Shown here one piece after another: positions 1 through 9,433 of a stretch of 64,000 nucleotides of DNA (positions are counted from its first letter, which is position 1; each line of letters opens with the position of its first letter). Source of the DNA: Tsukamurella sp. PLM1 (GTDB lineage Bacteria > Actinomycetota > Actinomycetes > Mycobacteriales > Mycobacteriaceae); NCBI RefSeq assembly GCF_023168325.1, contig NZ_AP025688.1:3906001-3970000 (forward strand). The letters are read 5' to 3'. Under the pieces are notes generated by a model. It saw only the letters and a list, made by a program, of their open reading frames with translations. It made no database searches and was not told where the DNA came from. The position numbers and the translations under genes are program-made.

Positions 1-1133
1 CTGCTTGACCTTCTGCCACGCGCGGCCGCGGCGGCCCGCGGCGTAGGGCGAGGCGAGCGCCTTGACCATGACGCCCTCGTGCCCCGCGGCGAGGGCGGCC
101 TCGTAGTGGGCGGCGGCCTCGTCCGGGGCGGGCCGGGCCAGCGCGGGGATGCGCAGCCCGCCCGCCACCGACTGCAACGCGTCGAGCCGGACCGACAGCG
201 GCTCGTCCAGCAGGTCGCGGCCGTCGAGATGCAGGCAGTCGAAGAAGTACGGCCGCAGCACCGTCTCGCCGGACTCCGACGATCCGAACCGGCTCATCGT
301 CTCCTGGAAGGGCCGAGGCCGGCCGGCATCGGTCAGGGCCAGCGACTCCCCGTCGAGTACGACGGACCGGCACGGGAGTTCCCGTGCCAGCGCGACGATC
401 TCGGGCACGGCGTCGGTGATGTCGCGGAGCGTGCGGGTGTAGACGCGCACCTCGTCGCCGAGCCGGTGGACCTGGATCCGGGCGCCGTCCAGCTTGAACT
501 CGACGCTCACCTCCGGTCCCAGGTCGGCCAGCGCGGCGGCGACACCGTCCGCCGGCGAGGCGAGCATCGGCGAGACGCCGCGCAACACCTCGAGGACGAA
601 GCCGGCGAGCTCCTCAGCGCCGCCGCGCAGGGCCGCGGCGGCGGTGTCGGGCAGCGATCCGGAGAGCATGGCCGCGCGGCGCACCGTCTCCAGCGGCACC
701 TCCGCGGCGCGCGCCACCGCATCGGTCACCACGCCCGCGAGGGCACCCTGGCGCAGCTCGCCGGTGATGAGCCCGACGAGGAACCGCTGTTCCGCCGCTG
801 TCGCGCGCCCGAACAGCCCGGTGAGGACGGCGTCCCGTCGGGCGACGGACCCGGCGCCCGACGTCCCGGCCAGCTCGTCGAGTGCGGCGGTGACCTCGTC
901 CACCGTCAGGGACGGCTCCGTGGCGGGTTCGAGAGCGTCGACGGTCCGCGCGACGGTGCGCCATCCGGCGCCGAGGCGGCCCTGCAGCAACTCCCCCGAC
1001 AGCCAGGCGACGACGGGGCGCACGTCCCCGGCCCGGCGGCGCGGATCACCGCGGCGAGCGCGGCGACCTTCGCGGTGCGCGATCGCGTGCCCGCGACCTC
1101 GGCGGAGAGGGCGACGACCTCGGCGAACAACAC
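1..1133 (-). CDS. ligB: ATP-dependent DNA ligase LigB (C-terminus off the left edge)
   Basis: Nick-sealing DNA ligase of the mycobacterial LigB type. The protein starts at GTG 1133 (VLFAEVVALSAEV...) with a helical N-terminal domain, followed by the adenylation motif KLDGAR (the Lys that takes AMP, about residue 210). Near the left edge the reading HEGVMVKA...GRRGRAWQKVK corresponds to motifs IV-V. The OB-fold domain is outside the window. One base appears to be missing in the C run at 1026-1029, because the frame changes between RAAGPG and DVRPVVAWLSGELLQG. It lies 31 bases downstream of the aldehyde dehydrogenase on the same strand and could be co-transcribed. LigB is a repair ligase, so its place beside sterol genes is probably incidental. 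Confidence 0.88.
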
Positions 1134-1164
1134 GTGCCGATTGTCGCGCACGGGTCCGACAGGT

Positions 1165-2744
1165 TCAGCGGATGCGCAGCTTGCGCATCCAGCGCAGCAC
1201 CTGCTTGGTCTGCTGGGCGTACTGCTCGTAACTCTGCCCCGGGCGCGGGTTGTACACCTGCTGCTTCAAGGTCGCGAGGTTGGTGGTGTCCGTGTACTTG
1301 AGCAGACCCGCGTCGCCGTGGCGCACGCCCACGCCCGAGGCCTTCCAGCCACCCGACGGGGTGCCCTTGCTCGCGAAGGACGCGGCGAAGCCGTCGTTGA
1401 CGTTGACATTGCCCGCCTCGAGCTGCGCGCCGATCCGCGCGGCGCGGCGCAGGTCCTTGCCCCACACGCTGGCGTTGAGGCCGTAGCGGGTGTCGTTGGC
1501 GAGGCGGATCGCCTCGTCGTCGCTCGAGTACCGGAACAGCGCGACGACGGGCCCGAAGGTCTCCGCGGACGCGAGGTGCATGTCCGGGGTGACGCCGGTG
1601 AGGACCGTCGGCGCGTAGAAGGCGGGGCCGACGTCGGTCCGCTCCCGCCCGCCGCACAACACCGTGGCGCCCTTCGCCCGCGCGTCCTCGACGTGCGCGG
1701 AGACCCGGCGTAGCTGGTCGGGCGAGGCCAGCGAGCCCATGTCCGGCTCGAAGTCGTAGGTCGCGCCCAGCTTGAGGGCGCCCGCGGCGGCGACGAAACG
1801 TCGCGAGAACTCGTCGTAGATCCTCTCGTGCACGTACATCCGCTCGATGTGCATGCACGCCTGGCCGGCGTTGGCGAAGACCGCGAAGATCGCCGACGGG
1901 ATCGCCTCGTCGAGGTCCACGTCGTCGAGCACGATCATCGGGTTCTTGCCGCCGAGCTCGAGGCTGCACCCGATGAGGTTGCGCCCGGCCCGCTCGCCGA
2001 CGGTGACGCCCGTGGCGCTGGAACCGGTGAACATGACGAAGTCCGACTCGTCGATGAGGGCGGGGCCGACGTCCGGCCCCTGCCCGCAGACCACCTGGAA
2101 CAGGCCGTCCGGCGCGCCGGCGCGGCGCAGCAGCTCGACGCCGTAGAGCGCGGCGAGCGCGGTCTTGTTGTCGGGCTTGAGCACCACGCCGTTGCCGGCG
2201 ATGAGGGCCGGGATCGCGTCGGAGAGGGCCATCGCGAAGGGGAAGTTCCACGGCGCGATCACGCCGATGACGCCCTTGGGGCGGTGCAGCTCCACCGAGT
2301 TGCTCACCACGGGGACGGGCCGCCGCGGCGGCGCGAGCGGAGCAGCTTGGGGGCGGACTTGAGGTAGTGGCTGATCACCATCGGGACGTCGCAGGACTCC
2401 TCGAAGGCCATCCGCCGGTTCTTGCCGGTGCCGCTCTGGATGAGATCCACGAGCAGCTCGTTGTTCTCGAGGATCAGCTCGTGCAGGCGCCGGAAGACGG
2501 CAAGGCGCTCCTCGAGGGGCCGCTGCGCCCACTGCCGCTGGACCTCCCGGGCGGTGGCGAAGGCCGCGACCACGTCGCTCGGGGTGGACTGCGGGAGCGC
2601 GCCGATGGCGGCGCCGGTGAACACCTCGCTCATCGTGAACGGTTCGCGACTGCCGTCGGCCACCACCAGTGCGGTGAGGCGCTCGATCAGCTCGTCGGTG
2701 ACGCGCGCGGGCAGGGTGCTGTCGATCTGCGTGGGCGAAGCCAT
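1165..2744 (-). CDS. gabD2: Succinate-semialdehyde dehydrogenase family protein (GabD2-like)
   Basis: NAD(P)+-dependent aldehyde dehydrogenase of about 525 residues. It reads through the whole ALDH fold: cofactor-binding PWNFPFAM, FTGSSATG, general-base Glu in LELGGKNP, nucleophilic Cys in NAGQACMHIER and the C-terminal ETFGPVV motif. The closest family I recognise is mycobacterial GabD2. The start is ATG 2744 (MASPTQID). One base is missing around 2312-2345: the N-terminal part ends KSAPKLL and the rest resumes APPRRPVPVV in the next frame. A perfect KstR box lies 22 bases upstream, shared with the divergent LLM gene, so it is probably sterol-induced. Its real substrate may be a propionate- or succinate-level aldehyde from steroid breakdown; that is inference. 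Confidence 0.82.
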
Positions 2745-2765
2745 ACCGAACTGTAACCCAAACCC

Positions 2766-2779
2766 TAGAACTTGTTCTA
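2766..2779. promoter_or_regulatory. KstR operator
   Basis: TAGAACTTGTTCTA matches the KstR consensus TnnAACnnGTTnnA exactly and is fully palindromic. It sits in the 45-base gap between the divergent aldehyde dehydrogenase and LLM genes, so one bound repressor could silence both. Confidence 0.85.
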
Positions 2780-2789
2780 GATTCGAGGA

Positions 2790-3807
2790 ATGGTCAACGA
2801 TCTCAATCTGGGCATCAACCTCGGCTACTGGACCCGTGGGCCGGAGGACCACACCGCAGCGGTGGTCGCCGCCGACGAGCTCGGCTACGACTACGTCTTC
2901 ACCGCCGAGGCATACGGTTCCGACGCCTTCTCGACGCTGGCCTGGTACGGATCCCGAACGAAGCGGATCAAACTCGGCACCGCCGTCGCGCAGATCCCCG
3001 CGCGCACACCCACCGCGACCGCGATGCACGCCCTGACGATCGACGGGCTGTCCGGCGGCCGCATGGTGCTCGGCCTCGGCGCGTCCGGGCCGCAGGTCGC
3101 CGAGGGCTGGTACGGGAATCCGTTCCCCAAACCGCTCGCCCGGACCCGCGAGTACGTCGACATCGTGCGCCAGGTGATCGCCCGGGAGGAGCCGGTCACC
3201 AGCGCCGGCCCGCACTACCCGCTACCGCTGCCGGGCGGCACGGGACTGGGCAAACCGCTCAAGTCCATCGCCCTGCCCGTGCGGCCGCGGATCCCGATCT
3301 TCCTCGGCGCGGAGGGGCCGAAGAACGTCGCGCTGTCGACCGAGATCGCCGACGGCTGGCTGCCCCTGTTCGTCGACCCGCAGCAGGTCGAGTCGGTCTT
3401 CGGCGCGTCCCTGGCCGGTCGATCCGCGGACTTCGAGATCGCCGCGACGGTCTCGGTGATCGTCTCCGACGACCTCGACGCGGCGCTGACGCAGGCGAAG
3501 ATCCCGCTGGCCTTCTACATCGGCGGGATGGGCCACAAGTCCACGAACTTCCACCTCGACCTCATCGGCCGGCTCGGCTTCGCCGACGCCGCGGTCGCCG
3601 TGCAGGAGAAGTTCCTCGCGGGCGACCGCGCGGGCGCCATCGCCGCCGTCCCCGACGAGCTCGCCGACTCCATCGCCCTGCTCGGGCCGATCGACCGGAT
3701 CTCCGAACGCCTCGCGCTGTGGCGGGACTCCCGTCACGACGGTGCTGTTCAGCGGCGTCCGCGACGAGCCCACATTGCGCGCCCTGGCCGAGGCCGCCCG
3801 GAATTGA
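2790..3807 (+). CDS. LLM-class F420-dependent oxidoreductase (Rv3520c-like)
   Basis: Luciferase-like TIM-barrel oxidoreductase of about 340 residues, expected to use reduced F420. Visible family features are NLGYW near the N-terminus, the VFTAEAYGSDAFS strand, GTAVAQIPARTP, LGASGPQVAEGWYG and the PIFLGAEGPKN segment. It resembles Mtb Rv3520c, a KstR-regulated gene beside Rv3521-Rv3523, whose homologues are at 9434-12641 here. The reading frame shifts near 3726-3732 (net one extra or two missing bases), after which the normal C-terminus PVTTVLFSGVRDEP...AARN ends at TGA 3805. The start ATG 2790 is only 10 bases after the KstR box, so the operator overlaps the promoter or leader. Confidence 0.8.
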
Positions 3808-3820
3808 CCCTGGCGCTGAG

Positions 3821-3849
3821 GGCCCCGGTGTGCGATCGACACCGGGGCC
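3821..3849. terminator. Bidirectional hairpin between convergent genes
   Basis: GGCCCCGGTGT at 3821-3831 pairs perfectly with ACACCGGGGCC at 3839-3849 around a 7-base loop. It lies in the 63-base gap between the convergent LLM and PPOX genes and has no U-tract, as is common in actinobacteria. Confidence 0.65.
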
Positions 3850-3870
3850 GCGAGTTTCGCGGAGATCGTC

Positions 3871-4367
3871 CTAGAGGTGCGCCGCGGTGCTGCCGCTGAC
3901 GGGCATCGCAGGCATACCGAGCTTGCGGTGGTCCCAGGAGCGCACGCGCTCGCCGCGCAGGCGCACGGCGACCCGCTTCTTCATCATCTCGTCGATGGCG
4001 GGCTTGAGCTCGTCGGAGTACGGGCCGAAGTAGCGCTCGTAGACCTGCTCGCAGACCGCGCGCACCGTCGCCTCGCCCTCGACGATCTCGGCGGTGCCCT
4101 CGACGGTGACGCCGCGGAGCTGGTCGTACGACTGGCCGGCCTCGATCGACGCGCTCATGACGGGGTTGCGGCGCAGGTTCACAACCTTCTGCGACTTGGC
4201 CTTGGTCTCGATCCACAGGTCGCCGTCGATCACGGCGTACCACATGGCGACGAGGTGCGGCGCCCGCTCGCGCCCAGGGTGGCGATGGTGGCGGTGCGGC
4301 TGCGCTCGAGGAAGTCCTCGATCTCCGCCTCGGTCATCTGGATCTGGCCGCGCTGATTGGTTCCCAT
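3871..4367 (-). CDS. Pyridoxamine-phosphate-oxidase-fold (F420/FMN) protein
   Basis: About 165 residues of the PPOX/split-barrel family: TIATLGASGRPHLVAMWY, then WIETKAKSQKVVNLRRNP, GVTVEGTAEIV and a C-terminal RVRSWDHRKLG. In actinobacteria this subfamily usually binds F420 or FMN and reduces small substrates. The start is ATG 4367. One base is missing near 4258-4268, between GASG and PHLVAMWY. It follows the nitronate-monooxygenase-like gene with a 4-base gap and is very probably in its operon. Together with the two LLM genes it suggests that F420-type redox steps accompany sterol breakdown here. Confidence 0.72.
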
Positions 4368-4371
4368 GGGA

Positions 4372-5474
4372 TCAGCGTGCCAGGTTCAGTCGGTCAACGG
4401 CATCCTCGAACTCACCGACCAGCTCGGCCATGATCTCGGCGACCGGGCGAACCGCGTTCATCCGGCCCACGATCTGGCCGACCGGCATCGCGACGACCGA
4501 GGGATCACCCGAGGCATGGATGCGGCTGTGCGCCTCCCCCACCAGTAGGTTCTGCAGGGCATGGGCAGGGCCGACGGTGCCCCCGGCTGCTCCCAGGCGT
4601 CCGTCCAGCGGGTCTTGAGCAGGCGGGCGGGCTTGCCCGAGAAGATCCGGGTGCGCACCGTGTCGGCGCTCGTCGCCGCGACGAGGGCGTCCTGCATGGT
4701 CTGCGACTTCGTGTGCGTCTCGAGGTACTCGGTGGTGGTGAGCCAGTACGAGCCCATCCACACGCCCTCGGCGCCGAGGGTCAGGGCCGCGGCGATCTGC
4801 CGGCCGGAGCCGATACCGCCCGCGGCGACGACGGTCGCGTCGTCGCCCACCTCGTCGACGATCTCCGGCAGCAGCACCATCGAGCCGATCTCCCCGGTGT
4901 GGCCGCCCGCCTCGTAGCCCTGCGCGATGACGATGTCGACGCCGTTGTCGACGTGCGAACGGGCGTGCTTGGCGCGACCTGCCAGCGCGGCGACCTTGAC
5001 GCCGTGCTCGTGCGCGGCGTCGATGACGTCCTTCGGCGGCGAGCCGAGGGCGTTGGCGATCAACGAGATCCGGTGCTTGAGTGCGACGTCGACGTGCGAT
5101 CGGGCCACCGAGTGCAGCCAGCCGAGCACCCCCGCGCCGGCGGCACCGTCGGGCAGCTCCGGCACCCCGAGCTCCCGCAGGGTGCGCTCCACGAATGCGC
5201 GGTGCTCGGCGGGGATGAGCTCGGTGAGATCGCCCGCGCTGCCCTCGGTGGGCACCTTGTTGGGCATGACGATGTCGACGCCGTAGGGCCGGCCGTCGGT
5301 GTTGACGTCCATCCAGTCGAGGACGGCGTCGAGCTCGTCGGGGTCGTTGAAGCGGACGCAGCCGAGAACGCCGAGACCGCCGGACCTGGAGACCGCCGCG
5401 GCCACGTGCTCCGACGGGGTGAACGCGATGACCGGGTACTGGGTGCCCAGGTCGTCGCACAGGGGTGTGCGCAT
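4372..5474 (-). CDS. Nitronate monooxygenase / NPD-like flavoprotein
   Basis: FMN-dependent TIM-barrel protein of 2-nitropropane-dioxygenase type, about 367 residues. Motifs: FTPSEHVAAAVSRSGGLGVLG near the N-terminus, AQGYEAGGHTG (phosphate and catalytic-His region) and AAGGIGSGRQIAAALTLGAEG. The same fold is used by IpdC at 20940-21998, but this is a clearly different paralogue. One C is missing in the run 4580-4584, so the tail VGPAHALQNLLVGEAHS...DRLNLAR lies in another frame and ends at 4372. It is the first gene of a two-gene operon with the PPOX protein, behind the KstR-like box at 5506-5519. An enoyl reductase-like role in sterol catabolism is possible but unproven. Confidence 0.78.
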
Positions 5475-5505
5475 GAATCCTCCTGAAGACTTCTTTCCTC
5501 CAAAC

Positions 5506-5519
5506 TAGAACCTGTTACT
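5506..5519. promoter_or_regulatory. KstR operator (one outer mismatch)
   Basis: TAGAACCTGTTACT keeps the AACnnGTT core and first T of the KstR consensus, with T instead of A at the last position. It lies between the divergent flavoprotein (start 5474) and echA19 (start 5592). Confidence 0.65.
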
Positions 5520-5591
5520 GTTCCTGGGAAGCGGATTCCCGCATTTGCCGATCCTCGTTTCGGCGAGGTCCTCGAACCAGGAGCTTTCGCC

Positions 5592-6389
5592 ATGACCGAT
5601 GACGCCCCGCACGCGATCGTCGAGCAGCGCGGCCACACGCTGCTCATCACCATGAACCGGCCGGAGCGCAAGAACGCGCTCACCGGCGAGATGCTGCAGA
5701 TCCTCAGCGACGCCTGGGATCGCATCGACGCCGACCCCGGGATCCGCAGCGCCGTGCTCACCGGCGCGGGCGGCGCCTTCTGCGCCGGCGCGGACCTGAA
5801 GAACATGGCGAAGTCGAGCCCGGGCGAGGCGATGAAGGAGGGCAGCGCCTTCGACCCGGCCCGGATCCCCGGCCTCATCAAGGGCCGCCGCCCCGGAAAG
5901 CCGCTCATCGCCGCGGTCGAGGGCGCCGCCATCGCCGGCGGCACGGAGATCCTGCAGGGCACCGACATCCGCGTCGCCGGCGAGAGCGCGAAGTTCGGCG
6001 TCTCCGAGGCGAAGTGGAGCCTTTACCCGATGGGCGGCTCCGCCGTCCGCCTGCCCCGGCAGATCCCGTACACCGTCGCGGCGGACCTCCTGCTCACGGG
6101 CCGGCACATCACCGCCGCCGAGGCTAAGGAGTACGGATTGATCGGGCACGTCGTGCCCGACGGCGGAGCGCTGGACAAGGCCCTCGAACTGGCCGAGCTC
6201 ATCAACGCGAACGGCCCCCTCGCCGTGCAGGCGATGCTGCGCACCATGCGCGCGACCGAGGGCATGCACGAGGAGGAGGCCTTCGCGATCGACGCGAAGG
6301 AGGGCCTGCCCGTCTTCCTCTCCCGCGACGCCAAGGAGGGCCCGCGCGCCTTCGCCGAGAAGCGCACCCCGGTCTTCGAAGGCCGCTGA
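5592..6389 (+). CDS. echA19: Enoyl-CoA hydratase EchA19 (crotonase family)
   Basis: Crotonase of 265 residues. Oxyanion-hole motifs are visible as [15 protein letters not shown] and [11 protein letters not shown], and the segment [12 protein letters not shown] occupies the catalytic-Glu region. Sequence and length match Mtb EchA19 (Rv3516), a KstR-regulated hydratase of the cholesterol C8 side chain. It is intact, starts at ATG 5592 and has a KstR-type box about 75 bases upstream. The palindromic repeat interrupted by an IS30 element follows 4 bases after the stop codon. Confidence 0.85.
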   Translation: MTDDAPHAIVEQRGHTLLITMNRPERKNALTGEMLQILSDAWDRIDADPGIRSAVLTGAGGAFCAGADLKNMAKSSPGEAMKEGSAFDPARIPGLIKGRRPGKPLIAAVEGAAIAGGTEILQGTDIRVAGESAKFGVSEAKWSLYPMGGSAVRLPRQIPYTVAADLLLTGRHITAAEAKEYGLIGHVVPDGGALDKALELAELINANGPLAVQAMLRTMRATEGMHEEEAFAIDAKEGLPVFLSRDAKEGPRAFAEKRTPVFEGR

Positions 6390-6435
6390 CCCGATTGAAC
6401 GATGTTTTGGAGATTCTGACCTGCCTCGGGTCCAA

Positions 6436-7703
6436 GGGCTAGCGCAACACCTGAGGTAGATGGGGTGTTGTCTGGTGGGAAGGCCGAAGAGCCCGGCGGA
6501 GCGGGAGCGTCCGTTCTGGGATCAGATCCGCAGCGGTAAGACTGTCGCGGGCGGCCGCTGCTGCGGCCGTGTCGGAGAGGCTGGCAAGCCGGTGGTTCAA
6601 CGATCGTGGAGGAATGAAGCCCGCGATCAGAACCTGTGAGCCGTCGTACCGAAGGCTTGATTTTGCCGAGCGGGAGGAGATTGCCCTGCTCAGGGCCGAT
6701 CGGCTGACGGTGCGTGCGATCGCTGACCGGTTGGGACGCTCGCCGAGCACGATCAGCCGGGAGCTGCGCCGTGCGGGAACGTTCATCCACGGTCGGACGG
6801 TCAACGGTCGGCGGTATGAGTATGAGCGGGAGCGGCGGTATCGGGCGAGCACAGCGCAGGCCGCGGCCGATGCCGCAGCCTGCAGGACGGCACCGGGGAA
6901 GTTGGCCTCGAACCCTCGGCTGCAGCAGGTGGTGCAACAGTGGCTCAAAGACGACTTCAGCCCGGAGCAGATCTCGAACCGGCTGCGGGTGGAGTTCCCC
7001 GACGACCCGGAGATGCGTGTGTCCGACGAGACGATCTACAAGGCCCTCTACGTTCAGGGGCGCGGCGAGCTGCGCCGCGAGCTGACCACGCATCTGCGCA
7101 CCGGGAGGAAGCTTCGTAAGCCGCAGCGCAGCAACACCGTCCGGAATCGGATACCGAACATGGTCAACATCAGCGAACGCCCGAAAGACGTGGAGGACCG
7201 GGCGATCCCCGGCGACTGGGAAGGCGATCTGATCCTCGGATCGACCGCCTCCGGGTCGGCGATCGGCACCCTCGTCGAACGAGCGACCGGGTTCGTCATG
7301 CTGCTGCACCTGCCCGGCGACCACACCGCCGAATCGGTCGCTGCGGCGCTTGATCGACAAGATCGGAGAACTACCCGAACAGCTTCAACGTTCCCTGACC
7401 TGGGATCAAGGCATCGAGATGACCAAGCACGAACTGGTCACCGCCGCGACCGGGATCGATATCTACTTCTGCGATCCACGCTCACCGTGGCAACGCGGCA
7501 GCAACGAGAACACCAACGGGCTTCTCCGTCAGTACTTCCCCAAAGGCACCGACCTGTCACAGTGGGGCCCGGGCTACCTCGACCTCGTCGCCGCCCAACT
7601 CAACCGCCGGCCCCGCAAGCGCCTCGACTGGCACACACCAGCCGAAGCACTCGACCGACTACTATCCGAACAAGCAGCGTAGAGCCGTGTTGCGCTAGCC
7701 CCT
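6436..7703 (+). mobile_element. IS30-family insertion sequence
   Basis: About 1.27 kb. The ends carry the inverted repeat GGCTAGCGCAACAC (from 6437) and its complement GTGTTGCGCTAGCC (7687-7700). One IS30-type transposase gene fills the element. The exact outer boundary is uncertain because the element sits at the centre of a palindrome whose arms also end in TCCAAGG. Insertion of IS30 elements into palindromic targets is known for the family. Confidence 0.78.
6475..7682 (+). CDS. IS30-family transposase (two frameshifts)
   Basis: DDE transposase of about 400 residues. An N-terminal region (VGRPKSPAERE) is followed by an IS30 helix-turn-helix (AIADRLGRSPSTISRELRR), then the catalytic core with Asp in GDWEGDLI, Asp in WDQGIEMT and Glu in GSNENTNGLLRQ. 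The frame changes at about 6550 (an extra G, in GTVAAAAAAVSERLASRW) and about 7350 (an extra T, before IDKIGELPEQL). Both look like inserted bases, the opposite of most other shifts in the window, so true decay of this copy is possible. It is alone in the element. Confidence 0.8.
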
Positions 7704-7751
7704 TGGATTCGCCGCAGGTCGCGTTCGCCAGAACATCGTTCAATCGGGTGA

Positions 7752-9304
7752 TCAGGCGTACTGGGCGCGGAGGGCCTTCTTGTCCGGCTTGCCGAGGGGG
7801 CTGACGGGGATGGACTCGACGAGGTCGACGGTCTTGGGGGTGTAGACGGCTCCCTTGCGGTCACGCACCAGGTCGCGCAGCTCTTCGACGTCGACGGTCG
7901 TGCCGGCGCGCGGGACCACGACGGCTTTCACCGCCTCGCCCCACTTCTCGTCGGGCACGCCGATCACCGCGACGGACGCGACGGACGGGTGCGTCGAGAT
8001 CACGTCCTCGACCTCTCGCGGGAAGACGTTGAAGCCGCCCGTGACCACCATGTCCTTCTTCCGGTCGACGATGTACAGGTAGCCCTCGTCGTCGAACCGG
8101 CCCACGTCGCCGGTGTGCAGCCAGCCGTGCTCTGTGGCCTCGGCGGTCTGCTCCGGCTTGTTCAGGTATCCCTGCATCACCAGGGGGCCACGCACGCAGA
8201 TCTCCCCGGCGCACCGGGTTCGACGGTGCGCCCGGCATCGTCGAGCAGGGCGACGTTCACCCACGGGACCGGCTTGCCGCAGCTCGCGAGTCGCTCCGGC
8301 TTCGACGGGTCGTGGTCGCCGCGGCGCAGCACGGAGATGGTCATGGGGCACTCGGCCTGACCGTAGAACTGGAAGAACACCGGGCCGATCCGCTCGATCG
8401 CCTCGGTCAGCCGGGTCGGCGAGATCGCGGACGCGCCGTAGAACACCGTCTCCAGGCTGGAGAGGTCGTAGTCGTCGAACTTCGGGTGATCGAGCAGCGC
8501 GTAGATCATGGTCGGCACCAGCATGGTCGCGGTGATCCGGTACTTCTCGATCGCCGCGAGCACGGCCTCCGGCTCGAACCGGGGCAGTACGACCATCGAG
8601 CCACCGGACATCGATGTCGGGTTCCAGAAGGCTCCGCCGGCGTGGCTGAGCGGCGCGCACACGAGGAACCGGATCTCCTCCGGCCATTCCCATTCCGTCC
8701 GCTGGATGCGAAGCAGCGCCGCGCCGCCGGAGTAGCTGAGCATGACGCCCTTGCTCTTGCCGGTGGTGCCGCCGGTGTACGCCAGGCTCGCGGTCGACGA
8801 CGGGGCAGCCGTGTGCGCGGCGAGCGGTCCGGGCTCGAATCCGGCTGCGACGGCGGTCAGGTCGACGCCCGCCGCCGTGGGCCCCAGGGAGAGCAGGGTT
8901 TTCAGCCCCGGCACCCGATCCCGCAGGTCCGCGGCGCGCTGCTCGTAGAGGCGCGGGTCATAGATGAGGGTCTCGATCCCCGCATCCTCCATGACGTAGA
9001 CGTGGTCGTCGAGCGAGCCCATCGGGTGCAGCGCGGCGAAGCGGACACCGGTGATCAAGTTGGCGGACTGGGCGATCAGCACCTCGTGCCGGTTGCCCGA
9101 GAGCATCGCCACGGGGTTGCCCACGCCGAGCCCGACGGACGCGTACGCCTGCGCGTAGCGGCTGACCTCGTCGCGCACCTGCGCGTAGGTCAGCGCGGAG
9201 TCACCGTCGGGCCCCGTGACGTGGACGGCGACGCGGTCGGGGTAGGTGGCGAGGGAGCCGAGCAGGATGTCGCCGGCGAGCGGCTCGCGATGCAGATCGT
9301 CCAT
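7752..9304 (-). CDS. fadD8: Acyl-CoA synthetase, FadD8-like
   Basis: ATP-dependent fatty-acyl-CoA ligase of about 517 residues. The P-loop motif YTGGTTGKSKG, the adenylate motif FYGQAECPMT, GWLHTGDVGRFDDEGY, VDRKKDMVVTGGFNVFPREVE and the C-terminal catalytic Lys in PLGKPDKK are all present. Its body resembles Mtb FadD8 (SGGSMVVL, ALHPMGSLDDHVYVMEDAGI) more than FadD17 or FadD19. One base is missing in the C run 8204-8207, before GEICVRGPLVMQGYLNKP. The start is ATG 9304. It is divergent from the Rv3521-Ltp4-Ltp3 operon across a perfect KstR box, which suggests it activates a sterol side-chain acid; substrate is inferred. Confidence 0.82.
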
Positions 9305-9411
9305 GGAACACCTCGTGGATCGTGGTGGGAACACCGGCGCGGGACGCGGTGCGAACTTTCTCCACGGTAAGGGCTGAATGCCTTTTCCGGGATACCCTTG
9401 CGCCAAAAAGT

Positions 9412-9425
9412 TAGAACATGTTTCA
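9412..9425. promoter_or_regulatory. KstR operator
   Basis: TAGAACATGTTTCA fits TnnAACnnGTTnnA exactly. It is in the 129-base gap between the divergent FadD8-like gene and the Rv3521-type gene, only 8 bases before the GTG start at 9434, so the latter is likely leaderless or has a very short leader. Confidence 0.82.
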
Positions 9426-9433
9426 CTCGTGAG

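Larger units (their letters stand above)
6394..7744. repeat. Palindromic repeat, copy A, split by an IS30-type element
   Basis: The left arm 6394-6437 begins ATTGAACGATGTT and the right arm 7701-7744 ends AACATCGTTCAAT. The right arm reverse-complemented matches the left arm in about 33 of 44 positions, including GACCTGC and TCCAAGG further in. Without the element the two arms would form one long hairpin between echA19 and the acyl-CoA synthetase. A second, 59-base copy lies inside fadE32 at 29942-30000. Confidence 0.75.

Noticed and set aside
79..1713. Long open frame on the plus strand opposite ligB and the aldehyde dehydrogenase
   Set aside because: It is antisense to two conserved genes, rich in Arg/Gly/Ala, crosses their junction and has no family features; it results from high GC content.
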